A program made the position numbers and the translations under genes. This document shows positions 27,566-39,501 of a DNA stretch of 64,000 nucleotides, in pieces (positions within the stretch are counted from its first letter, which is position 1; every line of letters starts with the position of its first letter). The notes under the pieces were generated by a model that worked only from the letters and a program-made list of their open reading frames with translations, was not told where the DNA came from and did no database searches. Origin of the DNA: Heliocidaris tuberculata (lineage: Eukaryota; Echinodermata; Echinoidea; Camarodonta; Echinometridae); NCBI GenBank assembly GCA_025618425.1, contig CM046841.1, positions 6,915,068 through 6,979,067 on the forward strand. The letters run 5' to 3'.

Positions 27566-28239
27566 CCAAAGACAGCGGGATTAGGTCTTGGGTTATCAAG
27601 TGGATATAAGGCTAGGTTTAGGGTGAGGTTTAGGATGTATACCATTGGGGTGAGGGTAAGGAATTCGAAATTGCAGCGGAGCATACATGGCTGTCCATTT
27701 TCAATAATCTAATGATCATAAAATTGACCTAGACTGAAAAAGTTTTGTGAAGCTCTCTTTTTTTTTTTTTTCACTTTAATGAGCCCATGAGTCTTCCTTC
27801 CGCTTGACATTATTATGAAAAAAAATAAAAAGACAACAAGAATCCCCAAATTGTACATCCGAAAGCCGCCCCCTTTTTTTTGAGGGGGGGGGGGGCATCC
27901 CCATGGTTGTATCGTGGACATGAGTAGTTCAACATCTTGGGTAGTTAACAGCACGCCAGACGTCTCGGCGTGTTATGACACCGCTTACCGCTCAGTCATC
28001 ACACACTAATTCATCCCCGTAAAAAGGATTAAATCATTTCGCTTAAAGGGAGCAGAGAGATGTGAAGAAAATGATGCTCAAAGTCGGACAGGGAGGGGTG
28101 TGATATAGGAAGACAAAAAAGAGATATGGAGAGAAACAGGGGGAATCAGAGAGAGGGGGAGAAAGAAAGAGAGAGAGAGAGAGAGAGACCATGAGACAGA
28201 CAGAGTAGAAGAGACACATGACTACAAGAGACAGAGACG

Positions 28240-30165
28240 GATTACAAATACAATGTTGGATGACAAACGGTTTATTGCAATTTATAAAACATAAAAACAA
28301 CCTGTACAAGTGGTACTTTAAAAATCCGACTTATCAAAACGACTTGAAAAATATCGAAATAAACTTACGACACTCCTCAGGGAGACAAAGATTATATAGT
28401 TTTCAGACAAATTCAAGCGTAATAAATCAAGAATTAAACGTACATGGGATACCATAAACAACCTTATAAAATCGCTAGAGGGACAAAAGACAGCTTACAA
28501 ACTATACAGCAATATCTGTTCTATCGGTTTTTTCTTAAATCCTCGAACGCATTTTATACAGTCACAAGGACTTATGAATTTCTTGTTGAACACGACATTA
28601 TTTACAAAAAAAGATTTGGATTCCGCCAAAAACTTTCTACAGCCATTGCATTATCTTATCATTGACTCCTTTGAAAAAAAATACTCAATTCTACTCAAAA
28701 ATACTTTATCTGTATGGAATCCGTGGCATGGCACACTATTGGTTTGCCAGCTATCTTAGTAATCGCCTCCAATGCACTAAATTTGACTAGGTCGTCTCAA
28801 ACATGAGTAAGATCCCATGTGTTGTACCTCAAGGGTCGTTGCTGGCCCACTACTTTTTATCCTTTCTGTACATCTTCAAATCAACGGCAACATTAACTTT
28901 TGTTCTTTATGCCGACGACACGAATATTTTATGTATCGTATCTAATCTTACTTGACTGTACAACAATGTTAATCAACAGCTAACCCTTGTATATGCGAAT
29001 AGTTTAAGGCTAACAAACTATCCGTCAATTTAAAAAGGGTATCTATATGATCTTTCATAACAATAAAAAACATTGATTTAGACAGCATTTCCATATATCT
29101 CGACAACCTACTACTACCTTGAGTTGAAAACACCAAATTTCTAAGTTAGTTTTTAAGATAATTCTATATCTTGGGAAAAAATATGCTCTTGAACATGTTG
29201 AAAGCAAAGTCTCTATAAGAACATTTTCATCGTTTCTAGACTGCGACACATTTTACCAAACAACATCCTCCGTATGTTTTACAGTTCTCTTATCCTACCA
29301 TATTTATCATATTGCAACCTAGCCTGGGGGAACTGTCCAACCTTCAAATTACGCAAATTAATCACTTTAAAGAGAAAATATTTTGTATAATTACAGGTAC
29401 TGCTTCCCGTTGACACGTCAACCATTCGTTCAAACAATTAACATACTAGAGACTTATCAATATTGATAAACACAAATAAAGTGTATTTATGTATAAATGT
29501 ACAAACAACTTATTTCCTGATGAAGTTTGTAACCTCTTTCATTTGAATTCAGCTATTCATGAATACGAAACCAGACACGCAAATCACATCCATCTACCCA
29601 AGCACAGAACCTTATTATTCCAAAATAACATCCGGTACTCGGGACCTATAAGCTGTGGAACGTTATCCCAGATACGATAAAATACTCCACATCTCCTGCC
29701 AGCTTCTCAAGAAGGATGCAAAAACATTTGCTTCATCTTACAAATAACATGGTTTAACATACTTCTCTCCTTTTCTTCTCTCTGTTTCTTCCTGAAGATC
29801 TCTTTTCTTTCGTACTCCTTTTCTTTTGCACTTCCTATTCTCCCCTTCTTTTTTCTTCTCTTTCCCCTCTTTCTTCTCTCCAATCAAGCTCAGCGGGTTA
29901 AGAATGTTTCCTTTTTCCTGTTTTTTTTCTTCTTTTTTATATATGTATTATGTACTGAATCGCCTAGGGCACCCTCACCCCAAGCTATTGCTTGTAGTGT
30001 TATGCCCTCCAACTACATATGTACCACATGAATGTATATTTTGTAACAGTTTTGTTCAAAATACATGTACCTCATTTTGTTAATTGATTACTTTATATAC
30101 TTACATTGGAAAGTTATATATGTTATATACATTGGAAATAAACGCCTTTAAATTGAAATTGAAAA
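28240..30165 (+). pseudogene. Decayed CR1/jockey-type LINE with reverse-transcriptase remnant
   Basis: Pieces of a non-LTR retrotransposon ORF2 follow each other in different frames. In order: a connector with KRTWDTINNLIKSL near 28435; EFLVEHDIIYKKRFGFR near 28578; a WFASYLSNR block near 28738; VPQGSLL near 28826; the catalytic YADDT at 28908-28922; a LILPYLSYCNLAWGNC block near 29290; and a C-terminal part at 29489-29680. Several frameshifts and stops separate them, so it is dead. No endonuclease domain is seen, so it is 5'-truncated. The 3' end near 30165 reads AATAAACGCCTTTAAATTG, then short ATTGAA-like units typical of LINE tails. Clade assignment is inference. Confidence 0.85.
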
Positions 30166-30185
30166 GTTGAATTATTGCGCAAAGA

Positions 30186-30216
<31 letters not shown>

Positions 30217-30356
30217 CATAACTATAAAAACGTAACACCTAAAATGAATACCATGATGTATTCCTTTCAATTTATATTTTTCTTTTCCTGAATCTCAGTC
30301 TTTGTGGGAGCCATTCAGATGTAACTATATAAAGTATACCTTTTCTTTTCATCGAA

Positions 30357-30460
30357 ACTATTGTAGAATTGTAGAATTTTATTGACTCTTTCGACCCCCT
30401 CTCGGGGTATGAGAGTACAAACAAACATGAAGTATACATAACAACAACAGACTTGTGAAT
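30357..30460 (-). repeat. Possible CR1-like LINE 3' tail
   Basis: On the minus strand, CCCCGAGAGGGGGTC is followed by AATAAAATTCTACAATTCTAC. The doubled 8-bp TTCTACAA unit resembles CR1-type short terminal repeats. No coding part is visible. Confidence 0.35.
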
Positions 30461-31084
30461 ACAATTCAGTAGACAAGCAAAGTGTGCACTGCATATCACA
30501 ATGTGGTGTGTTGGCATTAAATCGACCTTTGTTTACTGTTACTTTATGTGATCTACACCGAAACTTACAGAGAGTAAAAGCATCAGTTTTATTTAGGGTG
30601 AGTAAATAGTTTTCAAATTCATGGTTGCCTTTGAATATTCTATAATTTGTGCAACTATACAGTGGGCATGGTAGAAAACATGATTATGCTGTTTGTGTTG
30701 CCATGATGAATGTGTTAGTTCTTATTAGTAACTAAATCAACATCTTAAACAGAGAATAGTAACAATAAATGAGAAGATAATATTGCGAATGTCATCATCA
30801 AAACAGACCGAATTATTTGTATGTTGAAAATGATTATGATAAAAAGCGTAAAGTCATGAGGCCATTCTGAAAAGAGCGGTAGATGAATAAAGAAGACTTT
30901 TACGTTTTGCCGTGTTAAAGCCTGTGATTGGTCGTAATCTGATAGTGTATCACTAATACTCTCATTCGACGCTAAGAAATATGAACCTTACTGTAGCATA
31001 TCAAGTTATAAACCAATCATTGAAGCGTATTCATGTCATGTGAGCATGCGCAGTCGACCGATCACTTGGTATGTGTCGTCGGTG

Positions 31085-31563
31085 CTGTAGAGCTGCGGGT
31101 TAAAAGTCCACTCGTTTGCGGTGAGTTTGGCAGCGCAGAGCGGTCGGAGCTTTTGTCTACAGGCTGTGCTGGGTTTTAACCTTGTTTAATAGCTTTGGCC
31201 TGGCTTGCATGCCCGACATGCACTCTACTGAGGTTTTGCTCTCAAGAAGATTATCTCGTTATTACAAACCACCGCCGCTAAAAAACCACTCCAGATATAT
31301 CAGCCGTGAGGGAGATCGGTGATATTTCACGACCTCATAACGTGTATATTGTTGGTTTTAGCGTTTGTGTCAACATTGAACATCATCTCTCCCTTTGCTC
31401 GTGTTAGAGCGGAACATCGCAAGGAAGCGAAAGTATTACGTAACAATATTTTTATCCTTGATTAACGATTGACTAGGATGAGGTTAGAAGGACATTGTCT
31501 GTTTGATCATCACTGAAGGACATGTTTATTACTCTACAATCTGCGTGGTGTGTACGTTTATGA
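31085..31563 (+). promoter_or_regulatory. Candidate promoter and non-coding leader exon
   Basis: This stretch differs from its neighbours: it is free of simple repeats, richer in GC and CpG, and preceded by ATGCGCAGT near 31035, which resembles an NRF1-type element. It ends in GAT|GTGAGTA, a plausible donor at 31564. It has no long ORF. Because the receptor's first coding exon appears to be spliced to something upstream, this could be its leader, 17.5 kb away. It could equally belong to another transcript. Confidence 0.3.
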
Positions 31564-32744
31564 TGTGAGTATTCATCCTTTTAAATTTATAAAACAGTTA
31601 TTTTCATTGGTACTTTTTGATTTGATTGAAATTCACATTTATTCATTTTTCATTATCGTTACAAAGTCGTAAACATAGAATATAGTACAACAAAGTGGTA
31701 AACATATAGCACAGTACAGTAAATATTTTCAGAACATATAAGGAGGCGAAAACCCGGAAAGCAAAGCTTTGTTGGGAACGCCCATAACTGTGATTAAGGT
31801 TTTAATATAAGATAATTGGAAAAGCCTTTAAGAAAATTTATAAATCCATTTCAATAGCTTATATTATTGGTTATAGAAAGTATGTTTGGTATAAGAGGTG
31901 AGTGTAGGGATGACACATTTCAATTTGAAGTAGTATACGCTGTTGAAATAGCTCGTTTATTTTTTGAAAGTCTTGGCAATCATGAGTTACAAGATCACTT
32001 ACTCCAAATACCAGTCTCGAGTTCCATATTGTAAAAAGTGGAATTTTATAACAGTTGAGGCAGTACCAATCGCAACTGTTCAACAAAATAGGCGATCCTA
32101 ATTTTGAGGAACTTTATATGAAAACTAAAGATCGATTTGGATCAATCATAACTCTTTATAAGACGGGGCTATAGATCATCTCTTTCTTAAAATCATGAAC
32201 TAGTCATGTGCTTTAAGAACACAAAGTGTCTTTGGTTTTTGTACAGATAATTATGCTATGGTATTTGAGTATATATAATACATGTAGCAACGACAGTGTC
32301 AATGGGTAACTCAATAATTATTTAACTATCCCCCAAAACCAGCGAAAATCTGCAAGAATAGACGGTATATAAAATTATTAGTGCTTTCATATTCCAACAT
32401 TTCTCATTGTAATCATTCGAATGATTTTTTAGTGAACATAAATTCAAATAATGTATGTGTACAAAATATGCATTATGATATTTGTCTGTATATGAAGTAT
32501 TCACTCCAAGCTAGTCTTTTTTAAGACGAGGCCATCGTGCTTACATTCTTTACAATGATTGTCCTTACAATTTATGTCCTTTCACAAAACAACCTGTCCT
32601 AATTTTTTGTGCAAAATATTGCCTTGTGTTATGAGTATTATAATAGCATCAGCAGTTTCAGTGGTAAAATCAATAACCACTAACTATCTTAAACCAGCGA
32701 AAACGTCCATAAACCGTATTAGGTAGATTTGGAAAGCCTTCTTC
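31564..32744. other. No gene seen
   Basis: AT-rich sequence. If the leader exon at 31085-31563 belongs to the receptor, this is the start of a 17.5 kb intron running to 49032. Confidence 0.4.
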
Positions 32745-33293
32745 TTAAAGAGAAAGTCAATCCTGATTACAAGTTGGTTTTAAAAGAAGCAGAAAAAAAT
32801 TAAACAGATCAATGAAGGTTTGAACAAAATACGATAAGAAATAACAAAGTTATGAATTTTTGAAGTTGTAATCAATCAACACAAATTGGCAACTCCGTGA
32901 CGTATTTCGCGAGCTCCACTCCCATTTGCCCGGTACCCCCCCCCCCCCACCAAAAAAAAAAAAAAAAATTAATTTCTATTGTATCTAAAGAAAATATTCA
33001 GTCATACATGCACTTTAGATTGCTCATATGTTTTACCACAAAACCTGTATGAAGCAAAACTTTTCCTTCATAAAAAACGAAGAAAATGAAAATTTATGAA
33101 ATTTTCTGTACTCAGCAAATGGGAGAGGAGCTCGCAAGATATGTCACGGAGTTGCTAATTTGTGTTTGATTGATTACAACTTCAAAAATTCATAACTCTC
33201 TTATTTCTTATCGTATTTTGCTCAAACTTTCACGGATCTGTTTCTCTCATTTGGCTTCTTTCAACGTAATACCAGGATGGACTTTCCCTTTAA
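32745..33293 (+). mobile_element. TTAAAG foldback MITE with about 180-bp arms
   Basis: The left arm starts TTAAAGAGAAAGTCAATCCT; the right arm ends AGGATGGACTTTCCCTTTAA. The pairing continues through GGCAACTCCGTGACGTAT against ATGTCACGGAGTTGC. The centre has C and A runs at 32937-32969. No coding capacity. Confidence 0.8.
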
Positions 33294-35175
33294 CTCCGAC
33301 ATATATGATAAAAGTCTTTTTTTATGCCTGTTTTTATGATTCCTTTTCCCCGTCTATCATTTAAATCATCAAGTACATGCATTCCAAAAATTAAAATTTT
33401 ATCAATATTTAAAAGGACCGTGAAGTGACAGAGTTTGCAAACTCTCGTATGTTACTATCATTTAAATTGATGGATCCATCCATTACTTTCAAAAAGTTGC
33501 ATTCCGCATGTAAAGATTGTTAAATCTATCATTCGAAAAATACTGTCCTCGTCCCTTTTAGATATTAAACTTCACACTTTAGTGTTTAATGCGTGTGTAC
33601 AAAATAACAATTATAAAATTAAAAAAAAAACCCTTTAAAATCAAGCTTTTGTAATTGATACATTTCATCATTCAAAGGCTGATATTTTCCAACATTTTCA
33701 TTTAAACTCAATAATTTGGGTGGAATTTTATATGCTCTTTCTTCTATCATCATATAGTTTAACTTCCTGAGTCGTAAATTACCAAGTTCTGTGAATTTGT
33801 TCTAAACCTTTTCATTATTTCCATAGCAGAACTACATGATACTGTGCGGGTATTATCATACTTGATAACCTAAAGACACACTCCATATGTCATGTCAATA
33901 ACTACTCAAGTTAATATATTGTGTTTATTTATCAAAACACTTGCCATACATGACGTGCTTAGTGATAATAAAACGACCCATATTTCATTTTCCGCATTCC
34001 TGAGGTTAAAGACGCGCCCCCCCCCCCGCCTTTCGTCCATAACGCTCTTTTTTTTCCTTCTTCTTTCTTTTTTTTTCTTTGTTTTTTTTTTTTTTTAAGT
34101 TTTGAATAAAGGTTAGGGTATAAAAAGGTGTCCTCATTGTGTGGAAACTTTAACATGGGCGTTTTTATGCCCAATAAAAAATAAATATCTGGTCACATTC
34201 ATTTTGTGCCAACGAATGATCATTAAGTTGGAAAAATAATTGCACAATCGGTCACTGGTATACATCGAAAGTTGGTCGGATACGCATGTGTTTACATTAT
34301 TTTGTATGACTTATTTAACCAGAATTCTAGGAGATTCTACTAGATTGTGTTTTTATTTGTTTGTTTGTTATTGTTTTTTTACAAAGCTCACGTTTCAGTA
34401 GTGGAACGTGTACTGATTTTATTATTCAAATACAATGTCGTCGCGTCAGAGCTTTTTTAATTTGCTTAATTTTACTGGAAAGAAGAGTAGACCGTACTGA
34501 TTTCTAAGACTAGGAACACACGTTCACCATCACTCATGTTCTGCGTGGTATTTGGTTAGTAATATCTTTAAGTAGAAGAATAACTTAAGATATAGAAACC
34601 TTCTGTTCATATCGTTTGATTTTGACTTTCTGTTCATTCTTATGTTTTACACTAATGGATTCAATAAGTAAAGTTCCAGTATGTCCTTATAATAAAGCTA
34701 TTCTTCAATTTGTATTACAATTATTTCCGTGTAGAATAACATTAAAATTGGATATAATCATATATAATAATATCAAACCTGATAGAATAAAACAAAATTT
34801 AACGAAAATAAAATTCAAAAATGTAACCAACTTTCGTTAAACTCGGATGACATCTGAAAGGATAAAAACTTGATACTTACGTGAAGACAGAAATGTCACT
34901 GAAAAGAAGAAGAAACAAGATGAACGACAGAATTCCCCATAGTCACTGGATTAAGAGAAACCTTATAGTTACATGTATTCGGATGATTTCTGTTTCTTTC
35001 TTCAGTGGCCTCCATGCAACTACATTTTATCTATGGATTTAAGTAATTTGATAAGTTTGATATTTGCTGTATGTATTTGTCTTTTTTTTTAAATAAAAAC
35101 GGCAATGGTGATGATAGGCCTAATAATATGTTATCATTTCAAAGGACTGCAAATAGTTGAGCAGTAAAAACAAAT

Positions 35176-35212
<37 letters not shown>

Positions 35213-35392
35213 ATGCTGAGAAATCTAGAATATTGTTTTCATCTTTTCTCTTTCCTTCCATGTAGAAAGATATAAGCTTTAAGCAACTTATAGATATCTA
35301 AATATCAATTACGAAAATAAAAATAATTCGGGGGAGGGAGAAGGGATGAACAAAACTGTATTTAACCAATCAAAAGATATTATCTTCAGTTA

Positions 35393-35665
35393 TCATTATT
35401 ATTATTATTATTATTATTATTACTACTACTACTATTATCATCATTATAATCATTATTATTATTATTATTATTACTATTATTATAATTATTATTATTATAA
35501 TGATAATAATATTAGTAATAATAATTTCATATACAATTGATAAAATGATAATAACAATGATAATAATAATGATAATAGTAATTATTATTACAATAATAAA
35601 AATGATAATGAAAATAGTAATAATAGTGATGATGATGATGATGAAGATGATGATGATAATAATGA
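35393..35665. repeat. Imperfect ATT/GAT simple repeat
   Basis: ATT, ACT and GAT trinucleotides with interruptions. A similar AAT/GAT block fills 46810-47220. ORFs in both are artefacts. Confidence 0.85.
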
Positions 35666-36035
35666 TGTTTCTATAGAGTTCCATTTTCGTTATTTCACTT
35701 ACTCCTGCCGGTTAACATTTTTCAATTTCGCTTATTCCTGTTGATTTATGTTGCCAGCATCATGATAATTCTGTTTTGTTGACTTTAGTTTTGTTCAGTT
35801 GCTTATTATTATTTGTTTCATTCTGTTTGATTTAGAAAATAAACTTGAAGAAGGCCAAAAAAACAGATGGTGCGGAATGGTAGGATTTCAGGGCTTTGAG
35901 CACCACGCCTTTTCGTCATGCATGGAACACATCAGTGTCTCGGTACTTCACTCATTTCTAAAACCGTTCCACGATGCTTGACTCGTACAATTACGAGATA
36001 ACATAACGAATTTTCTCTTTATTCACATGTATACA

Positions 36036-36260
36036 TAGGCAGATCCACGGGTGGGCTCAAGGGGCCGCACCCTTTTTTTAAAAAAGGGGAAAATATGTTA
36101 TGAGAGAAAAAAATGTTCCTTATCTTCTCCTCTCCCACCCCAACACCCAAGCGACCTTGGGATAGTGGTGGTATTTCGTATTCATCACCTGGCGGAAAAT
36201 CATTTCTTGGGGGAAAAATTGACCCCCACATTCTGAAAATCCTGAATCAGCCCTTAGGTG
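36036..36260 (+). mobile_element. Possible decayed hAT-type MITE
   Basis: AGGCAGATCCACGGG at one end and ATCCTGAATCAGCCCTTAG at the other loosely resemble the CAGGGGCGGATCCAG termini, and the interior has similar A- and C-rich runs. No target duplication could be read. Confidence 0.35.
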
Positions 36261-37592
36261 TAAATGTGTGTGGAATAATAGCCAGGCTCATTAATTGAAA
36301 ATGAATGCTATATATGTATAATCTTCTAATAGACCTACTAAGGTGTATCGACATGAGCCCTCCATTATCAAATTGAATTTATATCATAGCACAATCATAG
36401 TTCACTTGCATGCCCTCCCCTTTGTCTGTTAACCTTTTAGCATAATGACATGCCTTTTCTGTAAAAGTTGATTTAATAAGGTTAGTACAATGATAGCAGT
36501 TTTAGAAGGACATTTTACTTAATGGAATGTAGTTCAGATTCCTCAATGAATATGGCTGATGAAATATGAATGAATGTGATGGGAAGTGTGTTTTATATGA
36601 TCAGCTGCAAAATGATAACTCATCACTTGAAGCGCTCAACTTAAAGCAACTATGATTGGAAATGTGTTAGAGATATGTGAGATCATTCTTTGGAAATATA
36701 ATAGACAGACATAATATGTGCATGCAATATCAAACAGTGATAAAGTTGAGTTCTGGTCATGCGATTACATCGTGAAAGAAACTGTCCCAAAGCGATTGAG
36801 AAGGGGTGACCATGTCTGTACAAGAAGGTTTGAAAATCATCAAAAGTATAAGAAAATTTATCCATCTGGCTGAAAAGTACATGCACTGCACACAGAAATG
36901 TGTATATGGGACTACACACATGTGGCATGATCAATGTTTGGTCCTAACATTTCAGCTATTTCTCATCATATTTCGAATATGAGGACATTCGAAGGTCAAA
37001 CATTTTCAGAGACATTTATCCTCTAATGTCCTCCTAAACCGACATAACAAGAATGGGAAAGTTCACTAATTATTTTCCACCTTTGCCAAAACTCAACTTT
37101 CGCTTTAAATTGATCGAAGAAGCAGCTGCAGGTAGTAAGTAAAAGGCAATGATGAACTTTCACCTCTTCCCATCCTGGGTGAAGAGAATAAATCATAGAT
37201 GAGACGCTTTTTAAGTTACACATCACCAACAAGCTATTAATTGAAATGTATAATGCAAACAAGATGTTGTAAGAATGATTTTGTTTCAGCTGGTAAAACT
37301 TAGTATATTTTATGCTTACATGGATCTATAATTGGTCAAAATGGCATTATACACCATGTTTTACACTCAACAATATAGTGTAAATCATTAGCCTAAAGGA
37401 CCGTGAGTAGTGAAGTGATGAAGTAAAGAATTTAAACATTTTAAAGATAGGATATAACCTTGATAGTGCTGGTTCATTGAAGTAGGGTCACTCTTCAGTG
37501 TATATTGTTATGTATTGATATAACACATTAGTTCATAGAATGGAAAAAAGGAATGTATACTCTGAATGGCTTTAAATTAGCCATCTTCATGT

Positions 37593-37757
37593 AACTCTCG
37601 AAATCAGGTAGAAAATATACTTACACATCGGCTAACAGTAACTGCTTCTTAGCTGCGACTAGAATCAAGACTTCATTTAACTCTTGAAATCAGGTAGAAA
37701 ATATACTCACACATCGGCCAACATTATCTGCTTTTTAGCTGCGACTAGAATCAAGAC
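37593..37757 (+). repeat. 86-bp tandem duplication
   Basis: AACTCTCGAAATCAGGTAG starts at 37593 and AACTCTTGAAATCAGGTAG at 37679. Both units continue through AAAATATAC, ACACATCGGC and TTAGCTGCGACTAGAATC with a few substitutions. Confidence 0.85.
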
Positions 37758-39440
37758 TACCAAAGTGAGTTGTGGCGCCCAAGTACTTTTTTTGTAAAGA
37801 TCAGAGGTGTGGTATTCAATTAACTATAGCACCCCGTCCTGCAATGAGCCGTGAAGTATGTATCCCATTTACATGATTTCTCAATCATCTCATCTCATAT
37901 ATCTAATTCATTTCTACCAATCTATCTCTGACGATGGATTTATTCTATGCGTTCACCATAAAGATATTTTCATGGGTGTGCTTGTGTGTGTAGTGAGACG
38001 TGGGTTCGACTGTTTTACACCCTCCAATCAACATGACCATTTCAAGTTGAATTCTTGCTCAGTTAAGCGTGGAAATATCAATCGCCATTTCTTATTTTCG
38101 TTCCATGAGCCATATGTCAATTCATTTCATTTCTTCCCTTTTCATAGTACTCGCCCAACCTTGTACTACCGAAACTTGGACAGAATTTTCTTCTTTCTTA
38201 GGCTGTGCTCTTCCTTTATATCCGGAAAAATCATCCTCATCATGCTATATTTCTTTGATTGGGTACGAATCTTTTATGTTCTTTTTTTTTTATTTATCCA
38301 CCTTGTATTTATGGTCATCTCTCCAGTGGTGAGGTTGTCCACATCTACTGTTTCACTTTCTCACAATGTTTGCCCTTATCTTGCAATTTTGTTTTATTTT
38401 CCTACTAGTTAATTTGTGTGTTGGTTTTAACGAAATTGTCCTTTTTGAAGGCGTTTGATGGTCGCTCGGCTGAAACCGGGGTAATAATAAGATTGCAGGG
38501 TGCTCAGGGAGAACAGTATATGATACAGATGAGGTAAACCTGGGTAAACAAGACATATTATTATCATCATTATTATAAATATAGTCTTTACCTGTGCTTA
38601 TATTGCGTCGAAATTATGAATCATTTTACATGCATTAAATGAGAATAAATGCTATTTCGTCCGGCACGAGGTGAATTGAGGGATTATTGAAATACAATTG
38701 TTGCATAGTCCCCTACAGTTTCAATCTCATTTGATTTGGTTGGACAGGAGGTCTTTAATACCCCTAAGGTGATGAATGGTCAGTGATCACCGGTTCTACT
38801 TGAAATACATCAATCTTGGGCCATCTCCTTTGTAAGCACACGCTTAGCGTAGGAGATTTTAAAGCAATATGCAAACAGTTTTCATTCCATTGCGATGTAC
38901 TTTGTTATGTTGTTTATGGATCTTCTTCTTTTATTCCAAAGTCATATAATTCACTGCACAGACATAATATATTGTCTACATATTCACTGCACACATCGCT
39001 AACCATTTCGTCAGCTCGTAAAAAAAATTACAAAGGAAATGGCCCATTATGATTATTTTACATTATTGTTTTTCAGAGAAGTGACTGATTAAAATGCATG
39101 TTTACCCGTTTGCTTTTGATTAAACTTATAATGTAATAGTAATGATATTGATCATTTGTGTTGTTAACATGATGTCAGGATACAATTACTCGTTAACTGT
39201 TGTTTTTCATTCCATTTTCATGTAATATTTTGTTTAATTTATTCTTTGTGTTACTGATGTCGCGACTTTTTAAAATTGAATTTCTAGTGTTCTTTCTCAT
39301 ACAGTTTTGGCGACAGAAATTTTTACGTCGTCTGTGCTTCGATGTTAATGTTATTATCAGAATTATTAATATTCAATTAAGAACAGTGGCACTATGGAAG
39401 TGCCACTGAAATGGGTTATCCGCCATATATACATGTATAT

Positions 39441-39501
<61 letters not shown>

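Larger units (their letters stand above)
33294..37592. other. No gene seen; simple repeats
   Basis: Holds T-rich stretches near 34050, an A run at 35180-35209, the ATT/GAT block and a possible decayed hAT-type MITE. Confidence 0.5.

Noticed and set aside
37858..38412. 184-codon plus-strand ORF, the longest single ORF in the window
   Set aside because: It lies in T-rich DNA, is rich in Phe, Leu and Ile by base composition, and has no recognisable domain, splice sites or repeat similarity.
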